The notes below the pieces were generated by a model. It did no database searches. It saw only the letters and a program-made list of their open reading frames with translations, and was not told the origin of the DNA. Both the position numbers and the translations under genes were made by a program. Shown piece after piece: positions 47,937 through 57,524 of a stretch of 64,000 nucleotides of DNA. Source of the stretch: Alphaproteobacteria bacterium (GTDB lineage Bacteria > Pseudomonadota > Alphaproteobacteria > Micropepsales > Micropepsaceae); the NCBI GenBank assembly GCA_016124635.1, contig WGNJ01000001.1, positions 248,001 through 312,000 on the forward strand. Direction: 5' to 3'. Numbering within the stretch: the first letter of the stretch is position 1; every line of letters starts with the position of its first letter.

Positions 47937-47951
47937 TTAACAAAAGATTAC
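47937..47951 (+). promoter_or_regulatory. near-perfect CtrA-type box TTAA-N7-TTAC
   Basis: TTAA at 47937-47940, seven bases, then TTAC at 47948-47951: seven of eight consensus bases. It lies 28 bases before the ATG of the small exported protein gene, about 470 bases after the perfect box. Confidence 0.4.
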
Positions 47952-47978
47952 CCCTCAACGTGACCCGGAATTCAGACG

Positions 47979-48239
47979 ATGATTTCACGCGCACTGCTTC
48001 TTGCCTCGACGGTTGGCGCCGCGATGGCGCTCGCCGCACCCGCCCACGCCGACGGCTTCAACATCGGCTCGTTTGTTCTCGGCAATGGCGGCTCTAGCTG
48101 GGTGCCGCAATGCAAAGCTCCGCAGGTTCTGATTGAGGTCAAGGACCGCACCGGCAAGATCCATTGGGTCTGTGTCACGAAGGATGCGAACAACCAGACC
48201 GCGGGCGAAGTTCGCAGCGCCTCCAACGTCCGGCGCTAA
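47979..48239 (+). CDS. small exported protein with two cysteines, unknown function
   Basis: 86 residues. Signal peptide 1-24 (ending PAHA before DGFNIG) leaves a mature protein of about 62 residues, with C45 and C65 that could form a disulfide, and WVPQC and IHWVCVTKD as its most distinctive stretches. A GGAA lies nine bases before the ATG, and a strong terminator follows the stop. No family recognised. Clean single-gene unit between the ABC-F region and holC. Confidence 0.75.
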   Translation: MISRALLLASTVGAAMALAAPAHADGFNIGSFVLGNGGSSWVPQCKAPQVLIEVKDRTGKIHWVCVTKDANNQTAGEVRSASNVRR

Positions 48240-48259
48240 GCCTATTGCCCTGTGCTTGG

Positions 48260-48296
48260 TCGCCCGCCGATCGCAGATCGGCGGGCGATTTCTTTT
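48260..48296 (+). terminator. strong rho-independent terminator
   Basis: A perfect 12-bp stem, TCGCCCGCCGAT (48260-48271) with ATCGGCGGGCGA (48277-48288), five-base loop, followed by TTTCTTTT. Ends the small exported protein gene and stands between it and convergent holC. Confidence 0.92.
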
Positions 48297-48297
48297 C

Positions 48298-48762
48298 TCA
48301 AGCCTTCTTTTCCCATTTGCCGCTCGCCGATTGCTGCCAGTAAGTCACCTCGTGACCCGCAGCCTTCGCATGCGTCCACTGGGTTCGTGCTGCATCCACT
48401 GCCGAGGCGTCGCGCCCATCGAAGATCAGGACGACGCGGGCGAGCCCCTTGATCTCGTCGCCAGCCCAATCGCTCGGCTCCGCGCCGTCGGCGAGAAACA
48501 GCACGTCGGCGCCGTTGGCATTTGCATCGCGCGTCGTAAGCAGGATCGGCTGCTCGGTCGGATGTGGGTCCCGATCAAGCCCGTGCGCTAGGAAACCTTC
48601 TTCCTTGTAAGTCCAGAGATGCGTGTCGAGTGCGGCGGCCCGCTCGTCCGAGCCGACGCGCACGAGTGCCTTCCAACCTCGCTCGCGTGTTTTCTCGAGC
48701 AGGCCCGGCAGAACGTCTTCGAGCGAGGCGCGCTCTGCATGATAGAAAAGCACCTCGCTCAT
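48298..48762 (-). CDS. holC: DNA polymerase III chi subunit
   Basis: 154 residues. Chi links the clamp loader to single-strand DNA-binding protein. Typical of alphaproteobacterial HolC: EVLFYHAERASLEDVLPGLL near the start, AALDTHLWTYKEEGFLAHG and DGRDASAVDAARTQW. Seven bases downstream of pepA, the same pairing as E. coli pepA-holC. Confidence 0.9.
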   Translation of the reverse strand: MSEVLFYHAERASLEDVLPGLLEKTRERGWKALVRVGSDERAAALDTHLWTYKEEGFLAHGLDRDPHPTEQPILLTTRDANANGADVLFLADGAEPSDWAGDEIKGLARVVLIFDGRDASAVDAARTQWTHAKAAGHEVTYWQQSASGKWEKKA

Positions 48763-48769
48763 CGAAGCC

Positions 48770-50269
48770 TCAGCCTTCGTAGTGGTCCGCGACCAGTCGA
48801 TTCAGCAGCCGCACGCCGAAGCCGCTCGCGCCTCTCGGCGTACTGCAGCGCGCTTCCTCGAACCAAGCCGTGCCGGCGATGTCGAGATGCGCCCACGGGA
48901 GCTTGTTCACGAACCGCTGCAAGAATGCTGCCGCCGTGATCGAGCCGCCGAACTGGCCGCCAATGTTCTTCATATCTGCGATCGGACTGTGGATCAGGCG
49001 ATCGAAGCGCTCGCCGAGCGGCATGCGCCAAAGCTCTTCGCCTTCCGCTTTCCCTGCGGCAAGCAACCGCTCGGACAACTGATCATTGTTTGAGAAGAGA
49101 CCGGCGATCTCCAAGCCGAGCGAGATGCGGATCGCGCCCGTAAGTGTCGCGAGATCGACCATGAACTGCGGTTTGAACCGGTTCTGGCAGTACCAAAGAG
49201 CGTCGGCCAGAACGAGGCGACCCTCGGCGTCGGTGTTCAGGATCTCGATCGTCTGGCCCGACATCGATTTGACGACATCACCCGGCCGCTGCGCCCTGCC
49301 GTCCGGCATGTTTTCGACGAGGCCGCAAATACCGACGACATTGGCGCGGGCCTTTCGCGCGGCCAGCGCGTACATCGCGCCGGTGACCGCCGCGGCGCCG
49401 CCCATGTCGTACTTCATCGCCTCCATGCCGGCCCCGGGCTTGAGCGATATGCCTCCGGTATCGAACGTGACTCCTTTGCCGACGAATGCCACGGGAGCCG
49501 CCTTTCGATCGCTGGCGCCCTTCCACTGCATGACAAGCAATTGCGTCTCACGTTCGGACCCTTGGCCAACGCCGAGCAGCGCATGCATCCCGAGCTTGGC
49601 CATGTCCTTCTCGTCGAGCACCTCGACCTCGACGCCCAGCTCCTCGAGTTTGCGCGCACGGCGCGCGAATTCTTCGGGATAGAGAACGTTCGACGGCTCC
49701 GTCACCAGATCACGCGCGAAAACGATGCCGGACGAGAGTGCCTCCTGTTGACGCCATGCCTTCTTAGCTGCCGCCACATCCTCGGTGCCGATCGTGATCT
49801 TGGTCAGGCTCGGCTTTTCGTTCTTCTTGAGCGTCGTGCGGTAATTGTCGAAGCGATAGCCGCGCAAGGAGCAGCCCAGCGCGACGTGCGCCGCCATCGT
49901 GTCCGCATCGATGGTCGCATCCTTCGGCACCTCGACGGCGAACGTCGCTTCCTTTTGACCGCTCGTCAGCAGCCGCGCGACAGCTGTGGCACCAACCGAC
50001 TCCGCGGCAAGGGCGTCGAATTTCTCCGCATCACCCATCCCCACCACCAAAAGGCGATCGAGATCGAGGCCCGAAGGCGACAGCACCTCGACGAGCTGGT
50101 TCTTGCCGCCCGTGAACCGCATTGTCGCCAGGGCCTTGGTGATCGCGCCCTTGGACCTCTTGTCGAGGTCACGGGCGATGCCGGTCAAATCCTCCGTTTG
50201 CTTCTCCGGGACGCCGACGACGAGGACACCTTCTTCAGACGGCTCAAGCTTGGAAAAATTGATATGCAT
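48770..50269 (-). CDS. pepA: leucyl aminopeptidase (M17)
   Basis: 499 residues, cytosolic hexameric metallopeptidase. The M17 signature [12 protein letters not shown] is present, as are [17 protein letters not shown] and [12 protein letters not shown], which hold the two metal ions. Also has a DNA-binding role in E. coli. Transcribed with holC and divergent from lptF, an order also seen in E. coli. Confidence 0.95.
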   Translation of the reverse strand: MHINFSKLEPSEEGVLVVGVPEKQTEDLTGIARDLDKRSKGAITKALATMRFTGGKNQLVEVLSPSGLDLDRLLVVGMGDAEKFDALAAESVGATAVARLLTSGQKEATFAVEVPKDATIDADTMAAHVALGCSLRGYRFDNYRTTLKKNEKPSLTKITIGTEDVAAAKKAWRQQEALSSGIVFARDLVTEPSNVLYPEEFARRARKLEELGVEVEVLDEKDMAKLGMHALLGVGQGSERETQLLVMQWKGASDRKAAPVAFVGKGVTFDTGGISLKPGAGMEAMKYDMGGAAAVTGAMYALAARKARANVVGICGLVENMPDGRAQRPGDVVKSMSGQTIEILNTDAEGRLVLADALWYCQNRFKPQFMVDLATLTGAIRISLGLEIAGLFSNNDQLSERLLAAGKAEGEELWRMPLGERFDRLIHSPIADMKNIGGQFGGSITAAAFLQRFVNKLPWAHLDIAGTAWFEEARCSTPRGASGFGVRLLNRLVADHYEG

Positions 50270-50523
50270 GGACGTTTACACTCTCTGGTCGCAGCCGGGC
50301 CGGGCCGAAGGCTGATTGAACACGCAAAAGCTGAGCATTGCGCCCCTTAGCCGTTGCGCCAAAAGCACGTCTAGATTATGCGGTTCCACCTGTCGCCAAA
50401 GCCCCGGATTCGATCACGATGGGGTGCCTAGGCGCGGTTTCTGTTGCGGGCGCTTTGTAACGAGGCCATACCGCACAAGACAAGGTCGCCCCAAAGCCTG
50501 GGACCCAAGGGTATCACGCGTTC

Positions 50524-51651
50524 ATGTCGGGTATTCCGGCCTACATCTTCCGGCAGATCGGTGGACCGCTGCTCTTCTTTACCTTCGTTTTGACCGGAGT
50601 CGTCTGGCTCTCGCAGTCACTGCGCATGCTCGACTTGGTCATCAACCAGAGCCAGTCGGCGGCGACGTACATCTACCTGACGCTGCTCGCCCTGCCGAGC
50701 TTGATGGCGCTCATTCTACCCTTCGCCCTCTTTTGCGCCGTGCTTTACGCGCTCAACCGGCTCTACGTGGAGAGCGAACTCGTGGTGATCTGGGCGGCCG
50801 GTTTCAGCCGCTGGGCTGTTGCCGGCCCCGTGATAGCGATCGCCATCGCCACGACGGGCGTCGCCTACGCCTTCAATCTCTATTTCATGCCGGCCGGCAT
50901 GCGCGAGATGAAGGATCGCGTCTTCGAGATCCGCGCCGACCTCGTAAACACGTTCGTAAAGGAAGGAGCGTTCACCTCGCCGGTCGAGGGGCTCACCGTT
51001 TACGTGGGCGAACGTAACGGCGGTGAGATCAGAGGGATTCTCGTTCACGATGCGCGCAATCCGAAGAGCATCGCGACCTACATGGCACAGCGCGGCACGC
51101 TCGCGCAGACGCCGCAAGGTCCGCGCCTCATCATGGACAACGGCAACGTTCAATGGCTCGAAGGCGGCGAAGGTCGTCTCAAGATCTTGAATTTTGAGAA
51201 ATACACATTCGACCTCGGCCAGTTCGATAAGCAGCGCGACACGACGAACCGGGAGGCTAGCGAGCGCTATCTCAACGAGTTGCTGCATCCCGAACCCAAT
51301 TTGACGCAGTCGCAACGCAACAAGTTTTTCGGCGAGGCGCATAACCGCTTGAGTGCACCGCTCTATTGCCTGGTTCTGGCGCTTATCGCGGTAACGGCGC
51401 TGGTCGGCGGCAACTTCAATCGCCGCGGTTACGGCGGACGTATTGCACTATCGATGCTTGCCGTCTTGGCGGCTCGGCTGCCGGGCATTGCATTCCAGCG
51501 CGTGGTCGACGCCAATCCGAAAATGGTATTTTTGATGTATCTGTGGCCGTCGATATGGATCGTTGTGCTGATCGCGCTGCTCTCGATACCGGCGCTTGAA
51601 ATGTTCCGCACGCGCGCCAACAGAAGTACAGCGCAGGCGCCGGCACAATGA
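50524..51651 (+). CDS. lptF: LPS export permease LptF
   Basis: 375 residues. With LptG forms the transmembrane part of the LptB2FG ABC exporter that lifts LPS from the inner membrane. Three helices near the N-terminus (about 15-115), a periplasmic jellyroll (about 130-265), and three helices at the C-terminus (about 285-365). Start at the ATG at 50524 (MSGIPAYIFRQIGGP). Overlaps lptG by four bases. Confidence 0.93.
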   Translation: MSGIPAYIFRQIGGPLLFFTFVLTGVVWLSQSLRMLDLVINQSQSAATYIYLTLLALPSLMALILPFALFCAVLYALNRLYVESELVVIWAAGFSRWAVAGPVIAIAIATTGVAYAFNLYFMPAGMREMKDRVFEIRADLVNTFVKEGAFTSPVEGLTVYVGERNGGEIRGILVHDARNPKSIATYMAQRGTLAQTPQGPRLIMDNGNVQWLEGGEGRLKILNFEKYTFDLGQFDKQRDTTNREASERYLNELLHPEPNLTQSQRNKFFGEAHNRLSAPLYCLVLALIAVTALVGGNFNRRGYGGRIALSMLAVLAARLPGIAFQRVVDANPKMVFLMYLWPSIWIVVLIALLSIPALEMFRTRANRSTAQAPAQ

Positions 51652-52742
51652 CCTTCAGTTGGACATTGTCGCGGTACCTAGCGCAGCAATTCCTGATCAG
51701 CGTGGGATTGATCTTCGGCCTTTGTGTCACGCTTGGATTCGTCATCGACGTTGTCGAGCTTTTGAACCGGACCGCCGGCAAAGAAGCCATCGCCCTGCCG
51801 ACCATCATCGGCATGGCGCTCCTGAAATTGCCGAACCTCACCGAAAAGATGATGCCGTTCGCCGTGCTCTTCGGGGCGATCTGGTGCTTTGCACGTATGA
51901 CGCGGAGCCAAGAGCTCGTGATCGCTCGGGCTTCGGGCGTCTCGGCCTGGCTCTTCCTTGCGCCGGCACTGGTCTCAGCCCTCTTGCTCGGCGTGTTCAT
52001 GACGGGCGTGTACAACCCGTTCGCCGCACGCCTGATCTCTCGCTACGAAGAGCTTGAGGCCAAATATATCCGCGGTCGGCCGTCCCTCCTGCAGGTATCT
52101 TCCAACGGTCTCTGGCTACGCCAGGGGGACGAGAAAGGCCAGTCGGTGATTCACGCGCTGCGTGTATCCGACAGTGGGCTGAAGCTCGAGGATGTCATCC
52201 TGTTTATCTATGAGGGACAGGACGTGTTTCGGGGCCGAATCGATGCCCGCACGGCCGCCCTAAAGGCAGGGTATTGGCACCTTGAGCGGGCGTGGGTTAC
52301 GGGTCCAGACCGTCCAGCTGTGTTCTATTCGACACTAGATCTGAAGACGACCCTGACCCGAAGCCAAATTCAAGAAAGCTTCGCAACCCCAGATACCATA
52401 TCGTTTTGGGACCTTCCGCGCTTCATTAGCCTTGCCGAGGCTGCCGGATTTTCGGCGACAAAACACCGTCTTCACTACCACGCCTTGCTTGCCGCCCCCA
52501 TCCTGTTATGCGCTATGATCTTCGTGGCGGCGGCGTTTTCGCTACGGCTCGCGCGACTAGGGGGGGCCGCCAGGCTCATCCTGGCTGGCGTGTTGACGGG
52601 GTTCTTGCTGTACTTCTTTACCGACGTGACACAAGCCCTTGGGATTTCGGGCATTGTGCCGGTAGCGTTGGCGGCCTGGGCTCCCGCGACAACTGCTCTG
52701 CTTCTCGGCATGGCGGCCGTGTTTAACCAGGAGGACGGATGA
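51648..52742 (+). CDS. lptG: LPS export permease LptG
   Basis: 364 residues, paralogous to LptF and partner in LptB2FG. Helix blocks at about 13-120 and 280-360 flank a periplasmic domain. MTFSWTLSRYLAQQFL is a normal start. Overlaps lptF and lptD by four bases (ATGA) on both sides, so the three are translated together. Confidence 0.93.
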   Translation: MTFSWTLSRYLAQQFLISVGLIFGLCVTLGFVIDVVELLNRTAGKEAIALPTIIGMALLKLPNLTEKMMPFAVLFGAIWCFARMTRSQELVIARASGVSAWLFLAPALVSALLLGVFMTGVYNPFAARLISRYEELEAKYIRGRPSLLQVSSNGLWLRQGDEKGQSVIHALRVSDSGLKLEDVILFIYEGQDVFRGRIDARTAALKAGYWHLERAWVTGPDRPAVFYSTLDLKTTLTRSQIQESFATPDTISFWDLPRFISLAEAAGFSATKHRLHYHALLAAPILLCAMIFVAAAFSLRLARLGGAARLILAGVLTGFLLYFFTDVTQALGISGIVPVALAAWAPATTALLLGMAAVFNQEDG

Positions 52743-54949
52743 AGTCTGCGTATTGCATCCTCGCCGTCATCCTAGCGTTCGTAGCGGTGCCCGCTTTCGC
52801 CAAGTCCGGGCTGCCGCATCAGATAAAAGCGAACGCGGCGCAGCGCGCGCCCAAGGCGCAAACACAGCCGGAGAAACCGCCCGAAGTCCTCATTCGCGCG
52901 GACCAGATGAGCTACGACGCGAACACGCACGTGGTTACGGCTGAAGGCAAAGTCGAAGTCACCTACGGCGAACGCACGCTTGTCGCCGACAAACTCACCT
53001 ACGACCAAAACACGCGCATCGTGACCGCCATAGGTCGCGTCTCGCTGAAGGAAGCCGACGGCACCACAATTCGCGGCAACAAGTTTGAAGTGACCGACGA
53101 CATGCGCGACGGGGTGATCGAAAGCCTCAACGTGGTGCTCGCCGGCAGAGGCAATCTCGCGGCAGGCCGCGCGACCCGATCGGGCGGCAACGTCATGACG
53201 CTCGAGCGTGCCGTCTACTCGACCTGCCAGGCATGCAAGGACGACCCGTCGCGCCCGCTGACCTGGCAGATCAAGGCCTTCAAGGTCATCTACGACAAGA
53301 AGGCAGCGCGCGTCGAATATGAGGATGCATATTTTGAGATCGCGGGCATTCCGGTCCTTTATCTGCCGTACTTCTCGCACGCCGACCCGTCCTCGCCACG
53401 CCAGTCGGGCTTCCTCGTTCCGGGCGTCGGTCATTCGACCGACATCGGCTACTTCTTCTCGGTCCCGTATTATTTCGCACTCGACCCGAGCTACGACTTA
53501 ACCGTGACGCCCGAGTACACGGAGAACGACGGTCCGTTGCTCAAGGGCGATTGGCGTCAACGCACGCAGTCCGGCTCTTACGAGTTGACGGGCAGCGTCC
53601 GCTATGGCGAGACACACGACAATCTCGGCAACGGCACCGGCGAAGACTCTTTCGGCAGCCACCTGTTCGGCACCGGCCGCTTCCAGATCGACAACATCTG
53701 GCGCTGGGGCTTCGACCTGCAGATGACGTCGAACGACACCTACCTCAAGCGCTATGATATTTCTTCCCTCGACCGGCTCGTGAACAATGCCTTCGTCGAA
53801 GGCGTGTACGGGCGGTCCTATGCGTCGGTGAACGCCTGGTACTTCGAGGGTTTGCGCGCGACCGACGATCCGGGCACCACGCCGCTCGTCATGCCGCTTG
53901 CTGAGCTCGAGTACGTGCCTGACTCGCCCGTTTTTGGCGGACGCTTCTCGTTGCTGGGCAACTTGCTCGTCCTCCAGCGTGGAGAGGCTGATTGCGTTAC
54001 CGGCCCCTGCCGCGAAGACACCAACCGCCTCTCAGCGACGGCGAACTGGTCCCTTCCGATCACCACGACCGGCGGCCACATCATCACGTTCTTCGCCAAC
54101 ATGCGCGCCGACGTCTACTACGTCACCGGCAGCGGCGCGCTCGCGGATTCCACCGACACGACCGGCCGCGTCCTGCCGTTGGCCGGCGTCGAGTGGCGCT
54201 ATCCGCTGGTCTCGACCGACGGCGGCTTCCGTCAGGTAATCGAACCGATCGTGCAAGCGATCGTCGCACCCTACGGCGGCAACCCGAACACGATCCCGAA
54301 CGAAGACAGCGCCAGCTTCGAATTCGACGACACCAATCTCTTCTCGATCAACAAATTTCCGGGCGAGGATCGCGTCGAGACGGGCCCGCGTATGAACGCC
54401 GGCCTGCGCTATTCGGCCTTTTTCGATGACGGAATGGTGGAGGCAGTCCTTGGTGAGAGCTTCCGCCTCCATGAGGATGACGCCTTTAGCCAGCAGTCTG
54501 GCCTACGCGACCAATCCTCCGACTATGTCGGCAGCCTCACCGTTCAACCGACGAACTATTTCCGTCTCATCAATCGGTTCCGCATCGCCCACGATGACGG
54601 CAGCTTCGAGCGCAACGAAGTCTATGCCGAGGCGTTCGATGTCGACATGTACTCGCTCAAGGCCGGGTATCTGAAATTGGCCCCCGACCCAACCGACCCG
54701 TTCGATCCCAACGGCCGCGAAGAAGTGAGCCTCGACGGCCGCATCAAGGCGGCGGAATACTGGTGGATCGACGCAGCCGGCCGTCGCAATCTCGAAGATG
54801 ACAAGATGATCGAAAGCCGCTTCGGCATTGCGTATGAAGACGAATGCGCGGTCTTCGGCATTGACCTGCGCCGCCGCTTTACGCGTGACCGCGACATTGA
54901 GCCCGCCACCTCGCTGCTGTTCACTTTCCGGCTGAAGGGCCTGAACTAG
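52739..54949 (+). CDS. lptD: LPS assembly outer-membrane protein LptD
   Basis: 736 residues. Signal peptide (about 1-21), N-terminal OstA-type jellyroll (about 48-150) that receives LPS from LptA, then a large beta-barrel. Barrel entry VYSTCQACKDDPSRPLTW is typical of alphaproteobacteria. E. coli LptD needs disulfides C31-C724 and C173-C725; here C163 and C166 sit at the barrel entry and only one cysteine, C703 (DECAVFG), near the end, so a single inter-domain disulfide is likely. Its partner LptE is not in the window. Confidence 0.93.
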   Translation: MKSAYCILAVILAFVAVPAFAKSGLPHQIKANAAQRAPKAQTQPEKPPEVLIRADQMSYDANTHVVTAEGKVEVTYGERTLVADKLTYDQNTRIVTAIGRVSLKEADGTTIRGNKFEVTDDMRDGVIESLNVVLAGRGNLAAGRATRSGGNVMTLERAVYSTCQACKDDPSRPLTWQIKAFKVIYDKKAARVEYEDAYFEIAGIPVLYLPYFSHADPSSPRQSGFLVPGVGHSTDIGYFFSVPYYFALDPSYDLTVTPEYTENDGPLLKGDWRQRTQSGSYELTGSVRYGETHDNLGNGTGEDSFGSHLFGTGRFQIDNIWRWGFDLQMTSNDTYLKRYDISSLDRLVNNAFVEGVYGRSYASVNAWYFEGLRATDDPGTTPLVMPLAELEYVPDSPVFGGRFSLLGNLLVLQRGEADCVTGPCREDTNRLSATANWSLPITTTGGHIITFFANMRADVYYVTGSGALADSTDTTGRVLPLAGVEWRYPLVSTDGGFRQVIEPIVQAIVAPYGGNPNTIPNEDSASFEFDDTNLFSINKFPGEDRVETGPRMNAGLRYSAFFDDGMVEAVLGESFRLHEDDAFSQQSGLRDQSSDYVGSLTVQPTNYFRLINRFRIAHDDGSFERNEVYAEAFDVDMYSLKAGYLKLAPDPTDPFDPNGREEVSLDGRIKAAEYWWIDAAGRRNLEDDKMIESRFGIAYEDECAVFGIDLRRRFTRDRDIEPATSLLFTFRLKGLN

Positions 54950-55109
54950 CCGCCTGCCGCGAATAACCGCGCATTCCGGCCATTGATCGGCACGGCGATC
55001 TGGGTATTCTCCCGTACAATTAACCCCTTTGGCTGCGCACACGGCGGAGTTGACGACGCGGGCCTCCCGCTCCGTGCAACGTGGTCAGCCGCGATAACGG
55101 GAACGAGTA

Positions 55110-56513
55110 ATGCGCTTCACACCAGTAACGCGGTTCACGCTGCGTAGTGTTGCAGCTTTGGTAGCCGGCTTCACGATCACGTTCGCCGGATTGTTGGCCC
55201 ACGCTTCGGCAGATCCCACATCCGTCACCCACGGCAAGGTCGCGAGAGCTGCCGCGGTGGTCAACGACATCATCATCTCGAGCTACGACTTGGATCAGCG
55301 CATCAAGCTAGCAATGGTGACGTCGGGGCAGCAGCCCAGCGCCGAGCTCGCCCGCCGGATTCGCGCGCAGATTCTGCGCCAGCTCGTCGACGAGATGCTG
55401 CAGATGCTCGAAGCGCAAAAGTACAACGTCAAAGTGACGTCGAAGGATGTCGAAGAAGCTCTGAACAGAATTGCGCAGCAAAACAACATCACGCCCCAGC
55501 AAATCAACAAGATGCTCGACGACAACGGCATCGCGCGAACGACGCTTCAACAACAACTTCAGGCCGACATCGCTTGGCAAAAGCTGGTTCAGCAGCGCAT
55601 CGCTCCCCGTGTCACGGTTTCCGATGAGGAGGTCGACGAGACGCTCGCCCGCATCCGCGAAAGCGCTTCGAGCACTCAATATCTCGCCGCCGAAATCTTC
55701 GTTCCGGTGGAATCGCCGGAGCAGGATGCGCAGGCGAAACAAAGCATCGAGAACATTCGCAGCCAGCTCGAGCAGGGCGCATCGTTCGCAGGCTTGGCCC
55801 GTCAGTTCAGCAAGGCCTCGACGGCCAGCGCCGGTGGCGATCTGGGCTGGGTGACGGAAGCGGATATCTCGGCGCCGGAAGTCGCGCAGACGCTGGCGAA
55901 GATGCACCCGGGAAGCGTGTCCGAGCCAATTCGCGCGGCCGGCGGTTACTATCTGATCGGTCTTCGCGAGAAACGTACCGCCGCCGGCTCAAAGCCCGAA
56001 AAGGACCCCACGCCCCCGCCGGCGGCTACCCCGCCCAGGCCGATGCAAGCGCGCATCACGTTGGCGACGATTCAGTTCACGCTCGCCGGCGATGCGTCCA
56101 AGCAGAAGCAGGAAAAAGTAAAGAACAGCGCCATCAAGCTCTATCAAACGGTACACGGCTGCAGCAATCTCAGCGCGCTCGCAAATGCTGAGGGCGCGAA
56201 GACCGTGCCGCTAGGCCAGGTCAGCGTGAAGGACCTTGCCGCCGACTTCCGCAAGATCCTTGAACGGACACCAAATGGTCGCGCGACACCGCCGCTCCGC
56301 TCAGCGAGCGGCGTGCAGATGTTCGTCGTGTGCGCCGGCGGCATGGAACCCGGCACGCAGGCAGCTCAGATCGAAGGCAAGACGGAGCCGTTCGAGATGC
56401 CGACTCGCGAGGAGATCTTGAACCGGCTCTACAAACAAGAATTGTCGATGATGGCACGCCGTTATTTGCGCGACTTGCGCCGCGACGCGACGATCGACAT
56501 TCGCGACAACTGA
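55110..56513 (+). CDS. surA: periplasmic chaperone / peptidyl-prolyl isomerase SurA
   Basis: 467 residues. N-terminal signal peptide (about 1-33, ending HASA), SurA N-terminal chaperone domain (about 45-185), and one parvulin domain (about 190-285; GASFAGLARQFSKASTASAG and GDLGWV). The region from about 310 to the end looks like a degenerate second domain without the parvulin motifs. SurA delivers outer-membrane proteins, including LptD, to the Bam complex; its place after lptD fits. Confidence 0.9.
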   Translation: MRFTPVTRFTLRSVAALVAGFTITFAGLLAHASADPTSVTHGKVARAAAVVNDIIISSYDLDQRIKLAMVTSGQQPSAELARRIRAQILRQLVDEMLQMLEAQKYNVKVTSKDVEEALNRIAQQNNITPQQINKMLDDNGIARTTLQQQLQADIAWQKLVQQRIAPRVTVSDEEVDETLARIRESASSTQYLAAEIFVPVESPEQDAQAKQSIENIRSQLEQGASFAGLARQFSKASTASAGGDLGWVTEADISAPEVAQTLAKMHPGSVSEPIRAAGGYYLIGLREKRTAAGSKPEKDPTPPPAATPPRPMQARITLATIQFTLAGDASKQKQEKVKNSAIKLYQTVHGCSNLSALANAEGAKTVPLGQVSVKDLAADFRKILERTPNGRATPPLRSASGVQMFVVCAGGMEPGTQAAQIEGKTEPFEMPTREEILNRLYKQELSMMARRYLRDLRRDATIDIRDN

Positions 56514-56516
56514 TCT

Positions 56517-57524
56517 ATGGCGGCAACGGGCCCGCTCGCTTTAACGATCGGCGAGCCCGCTGGCATTGCGGGAGAAATCACGCTCAAAGCGTGGGCCGCA
56601 GCCCAAACCGACAAGTCCATTCCGCCGTTCGTCTCGCTTGCGGACCCGGGCTGGCTCGAGGCGGAGGGGCGTCAGCGTCGCTTTCCTGCACCAGTCAAAG
56701 CTGTCAAATCGGCAGAACAAGCCCTTGCGGAGTTCTACGGTGCGCTCCCTGTTCTGCGTATTGGTCTGTCCGCGCCGGTCGAACTCGGCAAACCAAACGC
56801 TGCGAACGCGCCCTCAGTGCTCCGTTCCATCGACGAAGCCGTTCGACTGACCAGCCGCGGCGCCGCCTCGGCCGTCGTCACCAATCCCATTCACAAGGCG
56901 ACGATGTATGCGGGCGGCTTCAAGTTTCCGGGACACACCGAATATTTGGCAGAGCTGAGCAAGCCCGCAACACCCGTCATGATGCTTGCGATTGATGGTC
57001 TACGCGTGGTCTTGACCACCGTGCATTTGTCGCTTGCTAAGGCCGTAGCAAGTCTGACGTCGTCTGCCGTTGAGACCGTGGCACGTGTTGCGCACAGCGC
57101 CCTCATTCGCGACTTCGGTATCGCCAGTCCGCGCTTGGCTGTGGCTGCACTTAACCCACACGCCGGTGAAGACGGCGCTCTCGGCACCGAAGAGCGCGAC
57201 ATCATCGCTCCGGCAATTGCAACGCTTAGAAAAGAAGGGATCGATGCACTCGGTCCGTTTCCGGCCGACACGCTCTTCCACACCCGCGCCAGAGAGCGCT
57301 ACGACGCCGCTATCTGCATGTACCACGATCAGGCGCTCATCCCGCTCAAGACGCTCGATTTCAACGGCGGGGTCAACGTAACGCTTGGGCTTCCCTTCGT
57401 GCGCACGTCGCCCGACCATGGTACCGCGCTCGACATCGCGGGCCACGGCAAGGCGGATCCGACAAGCCTGATCGCGGCGCTACGCCTGGCCGCCTCGATG
57501 GCCGCGAAGCGCGCGCAGGGATGA
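56517..57524 (+). CDS. pdxA: 4-hydroxythreonine-4-phosphate dehydrogenase
   Basis: 335 residues. Oxidises 4-hydroxythreonine phosphate in pyridoxal-5'-phosphate synthesis by the DXP-dependent route. Metal-binding histidines are visible in TVHLSLAKAV, LNPHAGEDG and MYHDQALIPLK, and the phosphate loop GEPAGIAGEI lies near the start (about 12-21). Three bases after surA and overlapping rsmA by four bases. Confidence 0.95.
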   Translation: MAATGPLALTIGEPAGIAGEITLKAWAAAQTDKSIPPFVSLADPGWLEAEGRQRRFPAPVKAVKSAEQALAEFYGALPVLRIGLSAPVELGKPNAANAPSVLRSIDEAVRLTSRGAASAVVTNPIHKATMYAGGFKFPGHTEYLAELSKPATPVMMLAIDGLRVVLTTVHLSLAKAVASLTSSAVETVARVAHSALIRDFGIASPRLAVAALNPHAGEDGALGTEERDIIAPAIATLRKEGIDALGPFPADTLFHTRARERYDAAICMYHDQALIPLKTLDFNGGVNVTLGLPFVRTSPDHGTALDIAGHGKADPTSLIAALRLAASMAAKRAQG

